Below, in pieces: positions 25,775 through 36,120 of a stretch of 64,000 nt of DNA. The translations under genes and the position numbers were made by a program. The stretch comes from Enchytraeus crypticus (taxonomy: Eukaryota; Annelida; Clitellata; Enchytraeida; Enchytraeidae): positions 147,501 through 211,500 of the forward strand of contig CAJHZI010000204.1 of the NCBI GenBank assembly GCA_905160935.1, written 5' to 3'. The stretch's first letter is position 1. Each line of letters begins with the position of its first letter. The notes under the pieces were generated by a model, which saw nothing but the letters and a program-made list of their open reading frames with translations, was not told the origin of the DNA and did no database searches.

Positions 25775-25988
25775 GAGAGACGTGAGAGACACTTTAGGTG
25801 AAGAAGTATTTCGACTGGATCGGTTGACAATAGGATTGAAGTCCCAAGATGTTCATTGCCACTGGATGAGCATCGCTCGGTCAGTCCTGGAAAGACTTGG
25901 CTTGCTCGGCAGCTGTCTAGTCACGTGCGCAGCAAAGAGGGCGCAAACAGTTCCAGCTGTACTGAGCGCTAAAGCTAAACGTTAAAAG
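25775..25988. other. GC-rich island with open frame, unassigned
   Basis: The plus strand has a 67-codon frame (MRDTLGEEVFRLDRLTIGLK and on) in GC-richer DNA. At its 3' edge, AATTTAACGTTAGTTTCTTA (25990-26012) resembles an inverted SINE 3' module, so the island may be the body of an unrecognised repeat. No splice sites were convincing. Confidence 0.3.
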
Positions 25989-26244
25989 CGAATTTAACGT
26001 TAGTTTCTTACTGTGATTTTGCAGTGATAAGCTGCTCGACAGCTAGTCTTAAGGTCAGATGGGCATTTAAGTATATCCAATTTTAATTGGAGGTATGAAA
26101 AGTAAAATATTGATTAACACGTTCTTAATTTCTACGAACCAATTTGATTTTAATTTCAATATATAGTTATTTATTGAACTTTGTAGGTAGGGAAGTTTAG
26201 CGAATCGTCCCTTCTTTTTCAATCTTACTTGTAGTTTAGCAGAC

Positions 26245-26375
26245 GACAAGCTAAAGATAAGTTGTACATATTTATAGTTTAACAGATAAGTTGTACGTAT
26301 TTATAGTTTAGCAGATACGTTATACATATTTATCGTTTATCAGATCAGATAAGTTGCAAATATTTATACTTGGTA
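26245..26375. repeat. Tandem repeat, ~34-bp unit, three to four copies
   Basis: GATAAGTTGTACATATTTAT plus AGTTTAACA, with the last copy diverged. Confidence 0.88.
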
Positions 26376-26484
26376 GCTTAATACTGAACAAAACCTATAA
26401 TGTTTTTAACGTTTGGGCATAGTAATGCAGATCAAAGCAATACTTTATTAATTTTAATTTCGGTTGATCTTATTGAAAAATAGA

Positions 26485-26745
26485 CCAACAGTAATCTACA
26501 CGCGTCCTAAGAGGTTACTGAGCAAGAACTGATGAAGAGGTAAAGGAAAGCCAAACCAAGCTATAAGCAGCATCAAGGTGTCAGTAGGGCGTAATCTTCT
26601 GTGAAAGGCATAATCTTAAGGCATAATCTTCACGTTTTTCTATGTCGAGCTCTTTATGAAGCGTGAAAGTAGTACGAGAGTATGAATATGTGCCTTGGAC
26701 TCGCCACTTGACAGAACACTAGAGAGAGGGAGAGAGAGATAATTA
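26485..26745 (+). mobile_element. SINE, (GA)n-core lineage, with GA tail
   Basis: Carries CGTCCTAAGAGG, GAACTGATGAAGAGGTAAAG, GCATAATCTTAAGGCATAAT, GAGCTCTTTATGAAGCGTGA and AATATGTGCCTTGGACTCGC, then CACTTGACAGAACACTAGAG and a GAGAGGGAGAGAGAG tail. The middle is diverged relative to the 51.0-kb copy. The GA tail is attached directly to the conserved end. Confidence 0.75.
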
Positions 26746-26983
26746 TTAAATTGGTGATACCAACAAAAGCTATAGTATTCTGTGAGAAAGCCTATTCACA
26801 AGCACGTTGTGAGGACACACTGGAGAGATCCGATGAGCTGCAATCAATGCCTACAATCCGGACAACTAACAGTAACCGTTGATTCCAGTCATCCATTTAC
26901 ATCTAATCTTGATCCGTGCTCAGCGTTGAAAGGCAGAGAATTTGTGACAGCAACATGCAGTAAGAGAGGATACAGCGGAAGGC

Positions 26984-27179
26984 TGAAGTGACTTTAAACG
27001 CCTGAACATTTTATATGCATGTAATTATAAAATGACTCATTTTTAAATCATTCAACTCAAGCTACTATTGCAAGTTGTAAATCAGTCAACAGTAGCTACA
27101 GCTCAATGACTTTCATTAAAATAGGATATTTTTGTAATTGCATGTATGTAAAATTTGGTTTTAGTTTAAAGTCACTTCA
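26984..27179. mobile_element. 196-bp inverted-repeat (MITE-like) element
   Basis: The ends TGAAGTGACTTTAAAC and GTTTAAAGTCACTTCA are a perfect 16-bp inverted repeat. The pairing resumes inside (TTTTATATGCATGTAATTA near 27011 against TAATTGCATGTATGTAAAA near 27136). No target duplication is clear. An open frame that ends in the left repeat (26782-26991) is not supported as a gene. Confidence 0.6.
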
Positions 27180-27221
27180 ATCTTTAATAAATTTTTTTCT
27201 CCCTTTCTGCTGTACTTCTTT

Positions 27222-27305
27222 AATGTAATAATAATAATAATAATAATAAAGGTTTAATGTCCGATTCATCATCCCAGGATGATGTCAGGGATATATCCCT
27301 TAATA
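27222..27305 (-). mobile_element. 3' module with (ATT)n tail
   Basis: The minus strand reads GATATATCCCTGACATCATC, GGATGATGAATCGGACATTA, AACC and then TTTATTATTATTATTATT. It is a 3'-truncated-length retroposon end: module plus trinucleotide tail. Confidence 0.6.
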
Positions 27306-27446
27306 TTTCTACAATTACACCTAGATATCTCGGTCCATTCAGAATGTGGGTTTTATGGTAATTTGCTCTACTAATGTTTTAAATGACTCATTAACTGGCA
27401 TAATAAGGGCAGCGACGTATGCCGCTAAGCTTCGAATCAGACTCAC

Positions 27447-27554
27447 CTGAAGCAAAACATTCAAAAGAAGAAACACTTGCAAAAGAGCAATCATACCGAT
27501 CAATATAAACATCAGCAACCATACCAATCTATACAGTATTAACATCGTTTTCAT
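27447..27554 (-). CDS. Candidate exon end coding a signal-peptide-like segment
   Basis: On the minus strand an ATG at 27554 opens 36 codons, beginning MKTMLILYRLVWLLMFILIG and staying hydrophobic, up to a near-perfect donor CTTCAG/GTGAGT at 27447/27446. The frame is open upstream to about 27761, where a pyrimidine-rich acceptor ending TTTTGTAG lies, so a 315-base exon with 5' leader is possible. The leader is richer in GC and contains a GTT/GCT-type repeat. The hydrophobic run would fit a signal peptide or signal anchor. It lies downstream of the Ig exon at 40.4 kb in the same orientation, so it would start another gene or an alternative transcript. No homology was recognised, and the evidence is splice signals plus composition only. 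Confidence 0.3.
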
Positions 27555-28077
27555 AAACTCTACATTTCGTCCCAGTACATGTAAAAGAAGCAACAACAAC
27601 AGCAACAGCAGCCGAATAATGACAACAATAGTGCAACAGCTGAAACCAACAACAACAACAGCAGCAGCGAAGTTATGCCGTACGACATCATACGGTTCTC
27701 GCACTGGACGTCTCATTAATTCACTGCGGACTCGATCCACCCACAGGATTTCCAGCGACTTCTACAAAATGAAAAATATTGGAGACAAGAGAAAAGAGCA
27801 AAGAGAAGGCTCTAGATCTTTTCCAGTCACTGTATCTCGCGGACTTTATCATTGGCCGAGCAGCCTTGATCCCATTATCCCCCGCCTAGAATTCCAGTTT
27901 AAAATGTCCCGGCCTATCCTCAATTTGAAGAATGGAGATTGGATGCTTAAGGAGTGAATGCTTTTCGCCATAGCAGAAGCAGGCTATGATTCTTTTTGCG
28001 TTTTATTCCAATACTATTTCACTAAGTGTTCCGTTCCTATTACATTGTTATATATTCCATTGTTATTTCACAAAAAT

Positions 28078-28230
28078 TGGCTGGAGCCAGTGGCGATGTC
28101 GTCAAGATATTCGACCGCGGATTAGTATATGCTGGGTTCAAATCCTTGGCTCGCATGTCACTGACATCTCTTTCGAGTGAAGAATCTGACGTTAACCTTC
28201 GCTTTACCAGCTTTTACTTTAAGCTATTTT
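28078..28230 (+). mobile_element. tRNA-derived SINE (family T)
   Basis: A tRNA-like head (GCCAGTGGCGATGTCGTCAA, then TTCGACCGCGGATTAGTA) contains an exact RNA polymerase III B box, GGTTCAAATCC, at 28135-28145. It is followed by the module CACTGACATC, GAGTGAAGAATCTGACGTTA and ACCTTCGCTTTACCAGCTTT. Length and layout match the copies at 9.3, 24.7, 50.6 and 60.1 kb. No obvious poly-A tail is present. Confidence 0.82.
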
Positions 28231-28897
28231 TCGGTCAATACATAATGAAGCTATCAATAAGATTAGTTTTCACTGATTCATAAATGGTTTTTTTTACTGA
28301 AACGAATAAGCTTGATTAAATTCTTAATCAAAACTCAATGTGCAGAATTATATATAAGTGTGAGGAATTTTTGTGAAAATATATATTAAATTTATTCACA
28401 CATATTTCAATTTGAAGATCTATCCGGTTAGTAAACTCTCCATGCTTTGCGCCAAATCTTGTGAGATTTCACAGTTTTCTTGGCATTGGAAACGTTTTTC
28501 TTTATTGCTAGACATCTTCGTTATTTATTAAGCTATAAAGGAAACCTGCAATTTAAATAACCGGTAGTTCTGCCCATTACTTTCATGCGAGCCTAATTGA
28601 AAAAGCATCTTCTCAATTAAATAGCGACTGCCAAATCTGATAGCCTTTATTAATGTTAAGAAGAAATAATAAGGTATTAATATTATTAATACTCTATGTG
28701 ATCAAGTAGGTACACTACACAAAGAGACACTTGAACAAAAATATGGCAGTACCTATGGCGGAAAAGTTGCCAGAATCTTTTGCAGATGCTTGATATTTCG
28801 AGTTGCCTTTACTTCTCACGGGAACTATGGACTTAATAAAGGTTGCCTTTAACTCATTGTGTGTTAAGAACTTAATAGGAAGGAGAAAATTTTACTT

Positions 28898-28926
28898 AAA
28901 GTGCTTTGTCAGTGACAAAGCACTTT
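28898..28926. repeat. 29-bp perfect palindrome
   Basis: AAAGTGCTTTGTCA, a central G, then TGACAAAGCACTTT. The RNA of either strand would form a 14-bp stem with almost no loop, so cruciform formation or symmetric protein binding is more plausible than a functional RNA hairpin. It lies in an otherwise unremarkable AT-rich region. Confidence 0.85.
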
Positions 28927-29287
28927 TAGCTAGTTCTTTCCTTCAAAGAAATTATTTTATTTATCAGGAAGAAAAGAGGAGTGGCCATGGATCTCTAACA
29001 ATGGAGGTTAGAGGCTTAAAATTCATTAGTTTCAAAGGGCTAATTGAGAGAGTCTATGTCGAATTTTCATTCTTATTTAAAAAGAATTTTAATGTTTTTC
29101 AGTAGAAGTGCTTCTATCTTATTAGTAAGATCCCTCTACTTATTTGGCGAAGATCAATGTATGATTTCAAGTAGATAATTGAAATAATAGAAAAGTATGG
29201 ATGGTCTGAACATTGCTGCATTAAAGTAAGGAATGAATACTTTAATATCAAGAAAACCAATGTGATGAAAGTGACTCACTTTCTCAC

Positions 29288-29500
29288 AAACTGGTAGATC
29301 TCAAAATTTTTCACAATTGAATTGTGAGATCTATCGTCGTTAACAAAAGATCTATCTGTCGTTAACACTATCTTTACCAGCTTTTAATCAGAGTCACATT
29401 GAATTGTGAGATTTACTTATTGTGAGATCTATTTAATTTACTTATCTTATAATAATCTATTTTATTTACTTATCTACTTAATTGTGAGATCTACCAGTTT
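29288..29500. mobile_element. 213-bp inverted-repeat element with reiterated internal motif
   Basis: The ends AAACTGGTAGATCTCA and TGAGATCTACCAGTTT are a perfect 16-bp inverted repeat. Inside, ATTGTGAGATCTA-like motifs recur near 29320, 29404, 29419 and 29482, and a GATCTATC(T)GTCGTTAAC segment is duplicated (29327-29368). A small fragment like the SINE end (CTTTACCAGCTTTT) lies at 29370-29387. No coding. Confidence 0.6.
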
Positions 29501-30335
29501 AAATCAAACTCGTCAAATTTCAAATAAAGTTACAAAACCTAAGTGAGCTACAACAATTCAATTAATTGTAAATTGTGGATCTAACAACAACTGTAGGCCT
29601 AAATGTTACGAGATTCGATTTAACTTAATATATAATTTGATTTAGGATTGGCCATATAATAAATAGGCTTATTTGTAGCTGGTTAGTGTAACATCTCATC
29701 TAATGATGTCAAACAGTTTTACATAAATTGATACTTTAGTTTAGAATAACTATTGTGTAAGCTTGTAGCAATAAGATTTTGACTTGGATACATTCATTTA
29801 GGAACGTTGCAGTTAAATTCAGTGAGACTTTAGTTGAAGAGAATTTGCAGAGTTTTATCACCAAACGACAGTCCCATAAAAACTACACTGGAGTATGTTG
29901 ATGAAGTGACTATTGGCGGGAATATTACCGAACAGCCATGATAAGGGATATTTTTCCAATTACGCCAATATTACGATTAGCATCATTCAAATAGGTTAAC
30001 GATTTTGCTGTACATCGAAAATAGCCTTAATTATTTACGATAATAATATCGATAATAGTAATTAGTGCAATAATATTAATTATCATCTGTTAATGATAAT
30101 ATAAATTATTGAAATCTATAGTAATATATTTAATGATAAGTAATATATAGTTTGCATTTATTATTTTGTTAGAGTATTAAAATCAGCAATACTTTAGTGC
30201 TGTCTATCTCTATCCTAATATCAGTGGTAATTCATAGTCCAACTCTACACTCTACTGTATATATCTTTATAGTAGTGCTCTAATAAACAATTAATCTGCA
30301 CAGTCGATGAGCTTAAATTCAAAACTCCACACCTA

Positions 30336-30545
30336 TAATAATAATAATAATAATAATAGTAATAGTAATAATAATAATAATAATAAAAATAATAATAATA
30401 GTAATAATAATAATAATAATTATATTTTACAATTAATAATGAAAATAATAGTAGTAATAATAATAATAATAATACGAATTAGAAGAAGAATACAAAAATA
30501 TAATAAGAAACAGTAATAATTATCACAATAATAATAAGTATATCA
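30336..30545. repeat. (AAT)n-rich tract
   Basis: AATAATAAT runs with AGT and AAA variants. On the minus strand it would follow a segment ending TTTAGCATAGAGCGGCGCTTT (30548-30568), which could be another retroposon end, though no second copy is seen here. Confidence 0.9.
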
Positions 30546-30724
30546 ATAAAGCGCCGCTCTATGCTAAATGCTACAGAAGCGCTGAATGGGCAGTGAAGGT
30601 CAAGCAGCCTGCTTGTATAAAGCCACTATCGATGGAGCGACTAGTATTCTGCAAATCTGGAGAATGAGCGACCGATTGGTCTAAAACACAGAAATCATCA
30701 TCACATGGCTACAAGTCTCTTCGC

Positions 30725-30785
30725 TGTCATATCTGCGTCAGCCGCCTCTTACGAACACGTGCAGTTGTCCGACCTTTAAGCAAGC
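30725..30785 (-). mobile_element. SINE head fragment, minus strand
   Basis: The minus strand reads AACTGCACGTGTTCGTAAGA and GGCGGCTGACGC, close to the 5' part of the (GA)n-core SINE at 57.8-58.2 kb. It is short, and no 3' core is seen. Confidence 0.45.
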
Positions 30786-31205
30786 TGTCTATACATTTGC
30801 TGGTTTACAATTTGAGAAATAAATTGAGATACTGCACTGTTGTCACACTTTGCAACACGGTTACAAACAAGTTCAAATTAAATATTAAAACATTCGTTCT
30901 TTGGATCACAAACTGCTCTTCACATGCTTAATATTATATTATTATATTATATTAATATTATTTATTATATATTAATATTCAAATACAACGTACCGCTATG
31001 AAGAAGCTTCTTGACAAAAAAGTGATGTCAGGAACATTTAAGCAGAATTTTAAATCAGAAGCAATTCTTATCCCTAGGAATCGTGCAAATTTATGTATTG
31101 AATATTTCGGATTGTGCAATGGTAGCTTTAAAAATTAAGAAACATAATTGGGACATGCATTTAATAAAATAGAGGCTTGAATAGCGAAAAATGTCTTCGT
31201 AGAAG

Positions 31206-31614
31206 TTGATTATTAAATCAATCAATCAATAATCAACAAGAATTTATCGTTCGGTTCCTCACCTTAATGCATTGTCAGGGACGTCTCTTGCAGAAGCTAC
31301 AAAAAAACAGACTCCAAAGCACCACACAATGACGACTGAGTACGGAGACCACAAGAGAATGCGATATAGAAACAGCGCAAGTCCAAATTCTAAAGCAAAG
31401 CAGGTCATAATTTAGACCAATGGCGGAAAGAGATGGAGTTTTAGCTTGCCCAGCAAAGTACCAATACAATTACATGAACGAAGATCTTGTGGCAAGAGAT
31501 CCATATTATCGGAGCAGAAAACATGAAGGAGTGTCTGCCCATGGCAGATTTAATGTTTGGTACAGTGAGAAGGTATTTAATAGAGGAGCGAAGACTACGA
31601 GAGGGTTGATAGAT
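31206..31614 (-). mobile_element. ~400-bp dispersed retroposon-like repeat, copy 1
   Basis: Closely matches 35526-35918 along its whole length. On the minus strand it starts CTCTCGTAGTCTTCGCTCC, runs through TCTGCCATGGGCAGACACTC, and ends AGACGTCCCTGACAATGCAT, GAGGAACCGAACGATAAATT, with a (GATT)n tail (ATTGATTGATTGATT). The end is the same CTGACAT...GACGTTAAA module that terminates the tRNA-derived SINEs. No long frame is conserved between the two copies. Confidence 0.72.
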
Positions 31615-32179
31615 TGATAAAAGATCAGATAGATAGGATGGTTTATCAGAATCTAAACCTTTGAAAGCCAAGGAAGCTATCTCGAGTTGACCAGAAATCG
31701 GACCAAATACTCATTCGCTGGTTGAGACAGTACGAAATTTACTTCAAATTATATTTTATAAAACATGCCTTATTTAAAAACTTACCAAAGAAAGCTTGTA
31801 AAATTAAACATGTCCGGTTGATCGATGATGTGCCCATAACTGAGAGAGGTAGCCGATAATTTCTCTCATTTTTAGCACACTGTAAGACCTACCACATGTG
31901 TAATATTGATTCAACTCTGAAAGAAAATAACTATCCGGCACAATATGACATCCTTTGATCAGCGGAAGCTGTTTAGTATGCAGAACGATCTAAGTGTCCA
32001 TTACAATGTCGTGGACTGGAGAGCTATGGCTTCATTGTTCAGTCCTAGAACTGGACACTTCAACCAAACTCGTGCGGTTAATGGTTTTGCAGACATCCAA
32101 CAATATGTCAAGACTGGGTAATGGTTCAATCCAAGTTGATATGAGTTGCGACAACCTCTGGTTGGAGCTTAGATAGACA

Positions 32180-32250
32180 TTTTGTAGATTAGTGCAAAAT
32201 TGCAAATCATCTTGATTTTGTAGATTAGTGCAAAATTGCAAATCATCATC
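32180..32250. repeat. Two exact copies of a 36-bp unit
   Basis: TTTTGTAGATTAGTGCAAAA followed by TTGCAAATCATC, twice with almost no divergence, so this is a recent duplication. Confidence 0.93.
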
Positions 32251-32576
32251 TTAAGTTAGGATGCTAGAGATCAAGAATTGTTCAATTTAACGTAGGCCTA
32301 CTAAAATATTAATAAACACGTGATATGGTTACAATAATTATAATAGTTAGAAGGCTTACTTACATTTTCAATTTTGGACACTGATTAACTTATTCAGCAC
32401 ATGTAAAAAGGTACACTACTAGACATCGTAAAACTTTCAAACATATAAAAATCTCTGTATTTTATACGTAAGTGTTTTGTTAAAAACAGCTTTTGATGTT
32501 CTTCAAATAAATAACGTTTATTTCAATTGAGTAGTAGATATAAATTTACTTAATCCAAACTGAAATAAATTAGTTA

Positions 32577-33800
32577 TCAAATCATCCAGCATCCCAAGTT
32601 TCGGTCTTCCTCTAATCTTTTTACATTTTATTCTTCCATCAATTACCTCTTTTAGCAAACCATTGTCTTTCAGGGCATAACTCTCCCAGTTCTTCGACTA
32701 TTGATTATGATAATTTTCAATTGTCTATTTATGGTTCAACCTATTTAGCATTTCGGCGTTTGTAACTTTGTCAGTACATTTGATTTTCTCCATTCTTTTC
32801 CATAGCCACATTTCGAATGCTTCCAGTTTGTTAATATCAAACATTCTTAACGTCCATGTTTCACAACCGTACAGTAGCGTGGTCCTCACTAAACTCCTTA
32901 CAATCTTTATATTCGTGGCATTATTCAAGCTTTTGTTAGTAGTTTTTCCTCTTACTGAATGCGTCTCTTGCTTAAGCAATTCTACATTTAATTTCTGTAA
33001 CGCATTTCCATTCTTCCGCTACTATACATGTATATCTGAAACTCTTTACCAGTTCTAACTTCGTACCGTCTATTTCAATATTGACTTTTCCTTCTTTTCT
33101 AGACAATCACTTCGGATTTTTTAAATATTAATTTTCATTCCATTCGTAATGCAGTACTGTTTAGGCAACTCACGATTCTCTCTAAACCCACTTGGCTACT
33201 AGCATCATAGCTTGATCTTTGATAAATTTTACATTTTGCACAAGTTCACCTCCAAGTTCATTCCTCCTTCAATGCTATCCATTGCTCCCATCATCATTGC
33301 CTCTCAGTATTTGTTAAAGTGAAGTCGAAACAGCTTCGACTTACTCTCCGTCATATTCATCCTTCTTTCTATAACTCCTTTTGGACTTCGATAATTGCCT
33401 TTTGATTCATGTAAATATTCATAATTAGACTTCTATCTCTCCCGTCTACTGCAATTTCTCCCAAAATTCCTAACATATTCACTCAGTTTACCCTGTTAAA
33501 AGCTTTTTCAAAATCAACAGAACATATAAAAACCTAATTTCCTTGCTCTAAGCTTCGTTCCCATATGACTCCCACAACACTTACAGCTTCTCTCGTACCG
33601 CAGCCTTCTCTAAATTCAAAACGCTATTTACCTAGTATGATTTCTGACTTTGAATGCGTTTATATATTATTTTTGATAAGATATTTGACACATGAGATAT
33701 TAAGCTTATGGTTCTGTATTCCGAATATTTCGATGCAGTTTCCTTTTAGAAATAGAGGTAAATACTTAATATGACTAATATTTCTCTCATATTCCAGCCA
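32577..33800 (-). pseudogene. RTE/CR1-like LINE reverse transcriptase and C-terminus, broken
   Basis: Minus-strand segments in several frames give the order of an RT: YRTISLISHV-like and REGCGTREAVSVVGV (about 33700-33570), ICSVDFEKAFNRVN and GILGEIAVDGRDRSLIMNIY (about 33520-33400), then GGMNLEVNLCKM, LLYGCETWTLRMFDINKLEA and KVTNAEMLNRLN, ending NGLLKEVIDGRIKCKKIRGR and PKLGMLDD. The FADDQA catalytic box reads FIKDQA, so both the first aspartate and its neighbour are altered. Many stops and frameshifts are present. This is the fullest copy of the LINE lineage whose 3' ends are scattered through the window; its own 3' end below 32577 is missing. Confidence 0.85.
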
Positions 33801-34444
33801 CCCATCTTAGTTATAACGCAAAGTAATAGTAAATTAATATTTTAATTTTAAGACTATGATTTTTACGCTGTCATACTTGAATGTGACGGCATTTATGACG
33901 ACATGATGCACATTACTTCATTTTATCATATTAATTGATTATCTAATCAGAAGTTGACATATATGATGTGTCAGCCTAGTTATACAGCATCGTCACGAAA
34001 CAGTCATAGTTGAGGGACTGATTTTACACCAAAACAAAATAACAGCACCATTTGCCCAGTACGACAATTTCGTTGCAAAACCATGAATATTGATAAAAGA
34101 GAATAATGAATGGCTTCCAAATTCCCATTAGACTCTTGAGTTACGTTTACTTCAAAATTTCAGATAACGTCAGAAACTTGTTCAATAGCGGTAGAAATGT
34201 TACACCTATTAAGTTTACTAGAATATTTTCGAAAAGCCTTGAGAAAAACTAGTTTTACTACAAATTATTATCTTATCAGAAATTGATATAAAGCCATACC
34301 AAATTTGTAAATAGTTACAAATATTCAAGTTCTAATACAGATTTGATCAGTGAATATTTATGATACCTGTTTGGATAATACTGTATAATTCCTAAGATAA
34401 TAAGTCTATTAACTTATCTTAAGCTAATATGCTTTCAATGCGAT

Positions 34445-34585
34445 AATTAGGAAGGACATGAAAAATAGGGGATTGACTGATGATATGATGTGGGACAGGG
34501 AGGACTAGAGAAAGTCTATTCGTATCCCGATCCTGGTTAAATTTGGATTTAAGGGAAGACGATGATGACGATGAATACGCTTTCA
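34445..34585 (+). pseudogene. LINE C-terminus of another family
   Basis: The plus strand reads KDMKNRGLTDDMMWDRED, a stop where tryptophan is expected, then RKSIRIPILVKFGFKGRR and a stop. This is the pattern of a LINE ORF2 C-terminus (TDDM..DR..WR...R..DP). It is followed by GACGATGATGACGATGAA, a tail of GATGA-like repeats. Only about 45 codons are left and no upstream RT is visible. Confidence 0.6.
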
Positions 34586-35110
34586 ATGATGTTTTAGGTT
34601 GTTTTCATAATTCATTAGTCCATAATGTACGTAAGATGCGGACGTCGTTTAGAAATCGTGCCGATTGCATTGTTGACTAGTTAGGAAGAAAACTCAAGGC
34701 CAATTGTCTGACCCTGTCCTGACTTTTGACAACACTGAGGCACCTGGTAGAACGTGACAACAGGACGACCGCATGCCTGAACGTGACAAAAAAGTCGAGA
34801 ACATGCCAGAGATTATAATAACTGTGTGCGGCTAGGTCATTTTCAACAGGATGTCAGATGATGAATTTATTAGAATGTTTAATCTGTAGGAGTAGTGAGG
34901 GAAATCAATATTCGGAGTTTGGAAAGAAGAATGTAGTTTACATAAATAGAAAACCGAAATATACAAATAAGATTCTAGATATAATCCGAAATGGGACGGT
35001 GTATGGATAGAGGCAATAACATTCAGTAAGTCTGAAATTAATTTTCCAAAAGGTCAGTTTGCACTGAATGTTTTGCAGCATTCTGAATTTCGAAGTACTT
35101 GTTCTGTAAC

Positions 35111-35155
35111 GCTCTATTAGAAGCTAGAGTGAGATTCTATTAGAAGCTAGAATAG
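35111..35155. repeat. Two copies of a 23-bp unit
   Basis: TCTATTAGAAGCTAGAGTGA and TCTATTAGAAGCTAGAATAG in tandem. Confidence 0.9.
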
Positions 35156-35525
35156 GATGCGAGGAATTGCGAAGAGTTTTAATTCGCTGTTTTCTAGTCA
35201 TAGATCTCGCATCCAAGTCAAACTTAGCACTTCTATTGTAGCTCAATAGGTTCGCGATTCTAATTTTTTCCTCGTTTATCGATTATATACTGTTTACATT
35301 TGAAATTAACATCCAATTTCTCTTGCGCTTGGAAAAATTGCAACGCAGCAAAAAATAAAATAATGCGCACTTCAGTAAATAAAATTAATAATTAAAAAAA
35401 CTAGCGATGACAAAAAGGTAATATATTAGACTTTGGCAGAATTGGAAAGACTTTTTGAGATGTAATTTAGTATAATTAATTATTATCGAAGCAACACCGT
35501 CTAGAATATTGACAATTAAATCCTT

Positions 35526-35918
35526 TAGATCCATCAATCAATCAATAAGAATTCAATGTCCGATTCCTCGCCACAAGGCAATGTCAGGGACATCTCTTGC
35601 AGACTTTACACAAACAGGCGCCAAATCACCACAAGATGACGACTGAGTAACACAGAGACCACAAGAGAAAGCGAGATCAAAACAGTGCAAATTTAAGATC
35701 CAAACAAGCGGGTCAAACTTTAGACCTATGGCGGAAATATATGGGTTTTAGCATACCAAAGAAAGTACCAATACAATTACAAGATCTAATATCTTGTGGC
35801 AGAGAGTTTCAGATTGTCGGAGCAGAAAATATGAAGGAGAGTCTGCCCATGGCAGATTTAATCCTTGGTACAGTGAGAAGGTTTTTATTAGTGGAGCGAA
35901 GACTACGAGAGGGTAGTC
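35526..35918 (-). mobile_element. ~400-bp dispersed retroposon-like repeat, copy 2
   Basis: Same repeat and orientation as copy 1. The tail is again (GATT)n at 35528-35548, with GAGGAATCGGACATTGAATT before it. Its distal end carries a short inverted repeat (AGCGAAGACTACGAGAGGGT followed by AGTCTTCGCT, 35895-35926), able to form a hairpin that copy 1 lacks. Confidence 0.72.
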
Positions 35919-36032
35919 TTCGCTTCGGGTGGGTAATTTTACATTAAGGTCTCAATTCTTTCATTAAATTTCTTTTAGTTATTTCAAATTCTGTAGAGAA
36001 AGTTTCGAGTAGTGTAATAATTTTAATAATTG

Positions 36033-36120
36033 AATGTCTCAATAGCTCAGTGGTTAAATGTGTCAGGTAACGTCATAAGCACTAAATGACAGATCCTGAG
36101 GTTATTTAAACTCTTTTGGG
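36033..36120 (+). mobile_element. tRNA-like SINE head fragment
   Basis: An A-box consensus, TAGCTCAGTGG, lies in CTCAATAGCTCAGTGGTTAA. About 50 bases on, GATCCTGAGGTTATTTAAAC occupies the B-box position but is degraded. No conserved 3' module follows. It could equally be an old tRNA pseudogene. Confidence 0.4.

Larger units (their letters stand above)
23510..26245. other. Mostly unannotated AT-rich DNA
   Basis: Only the diverged SINE at 24685 and the island at 25775 stand out. A 19-bp duplication (AATTGATTCCTTTGC twice, 25211-25244) is present. Confidence 0.5.
29501..31205. other. Unannotated AT-rich DNA with (AAT)n
   Basis: Contains the (AAT)n tract and a SINE head fragment. The GC-richer stretch 30548-30725 may be a further retroposon but has no partner in the window. 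Confidence 0.5.

Noticed and set aside
26782..26991. 69-codon frame on plus
   Set aside because: Its stop lies in the inverted repeat of the 196-bp element; no splice sites or family.
28803..29105. 100-codon frame on plus
   Set aside because: Runs through the 29-bp palindrome, AT-rich codons, no domain.
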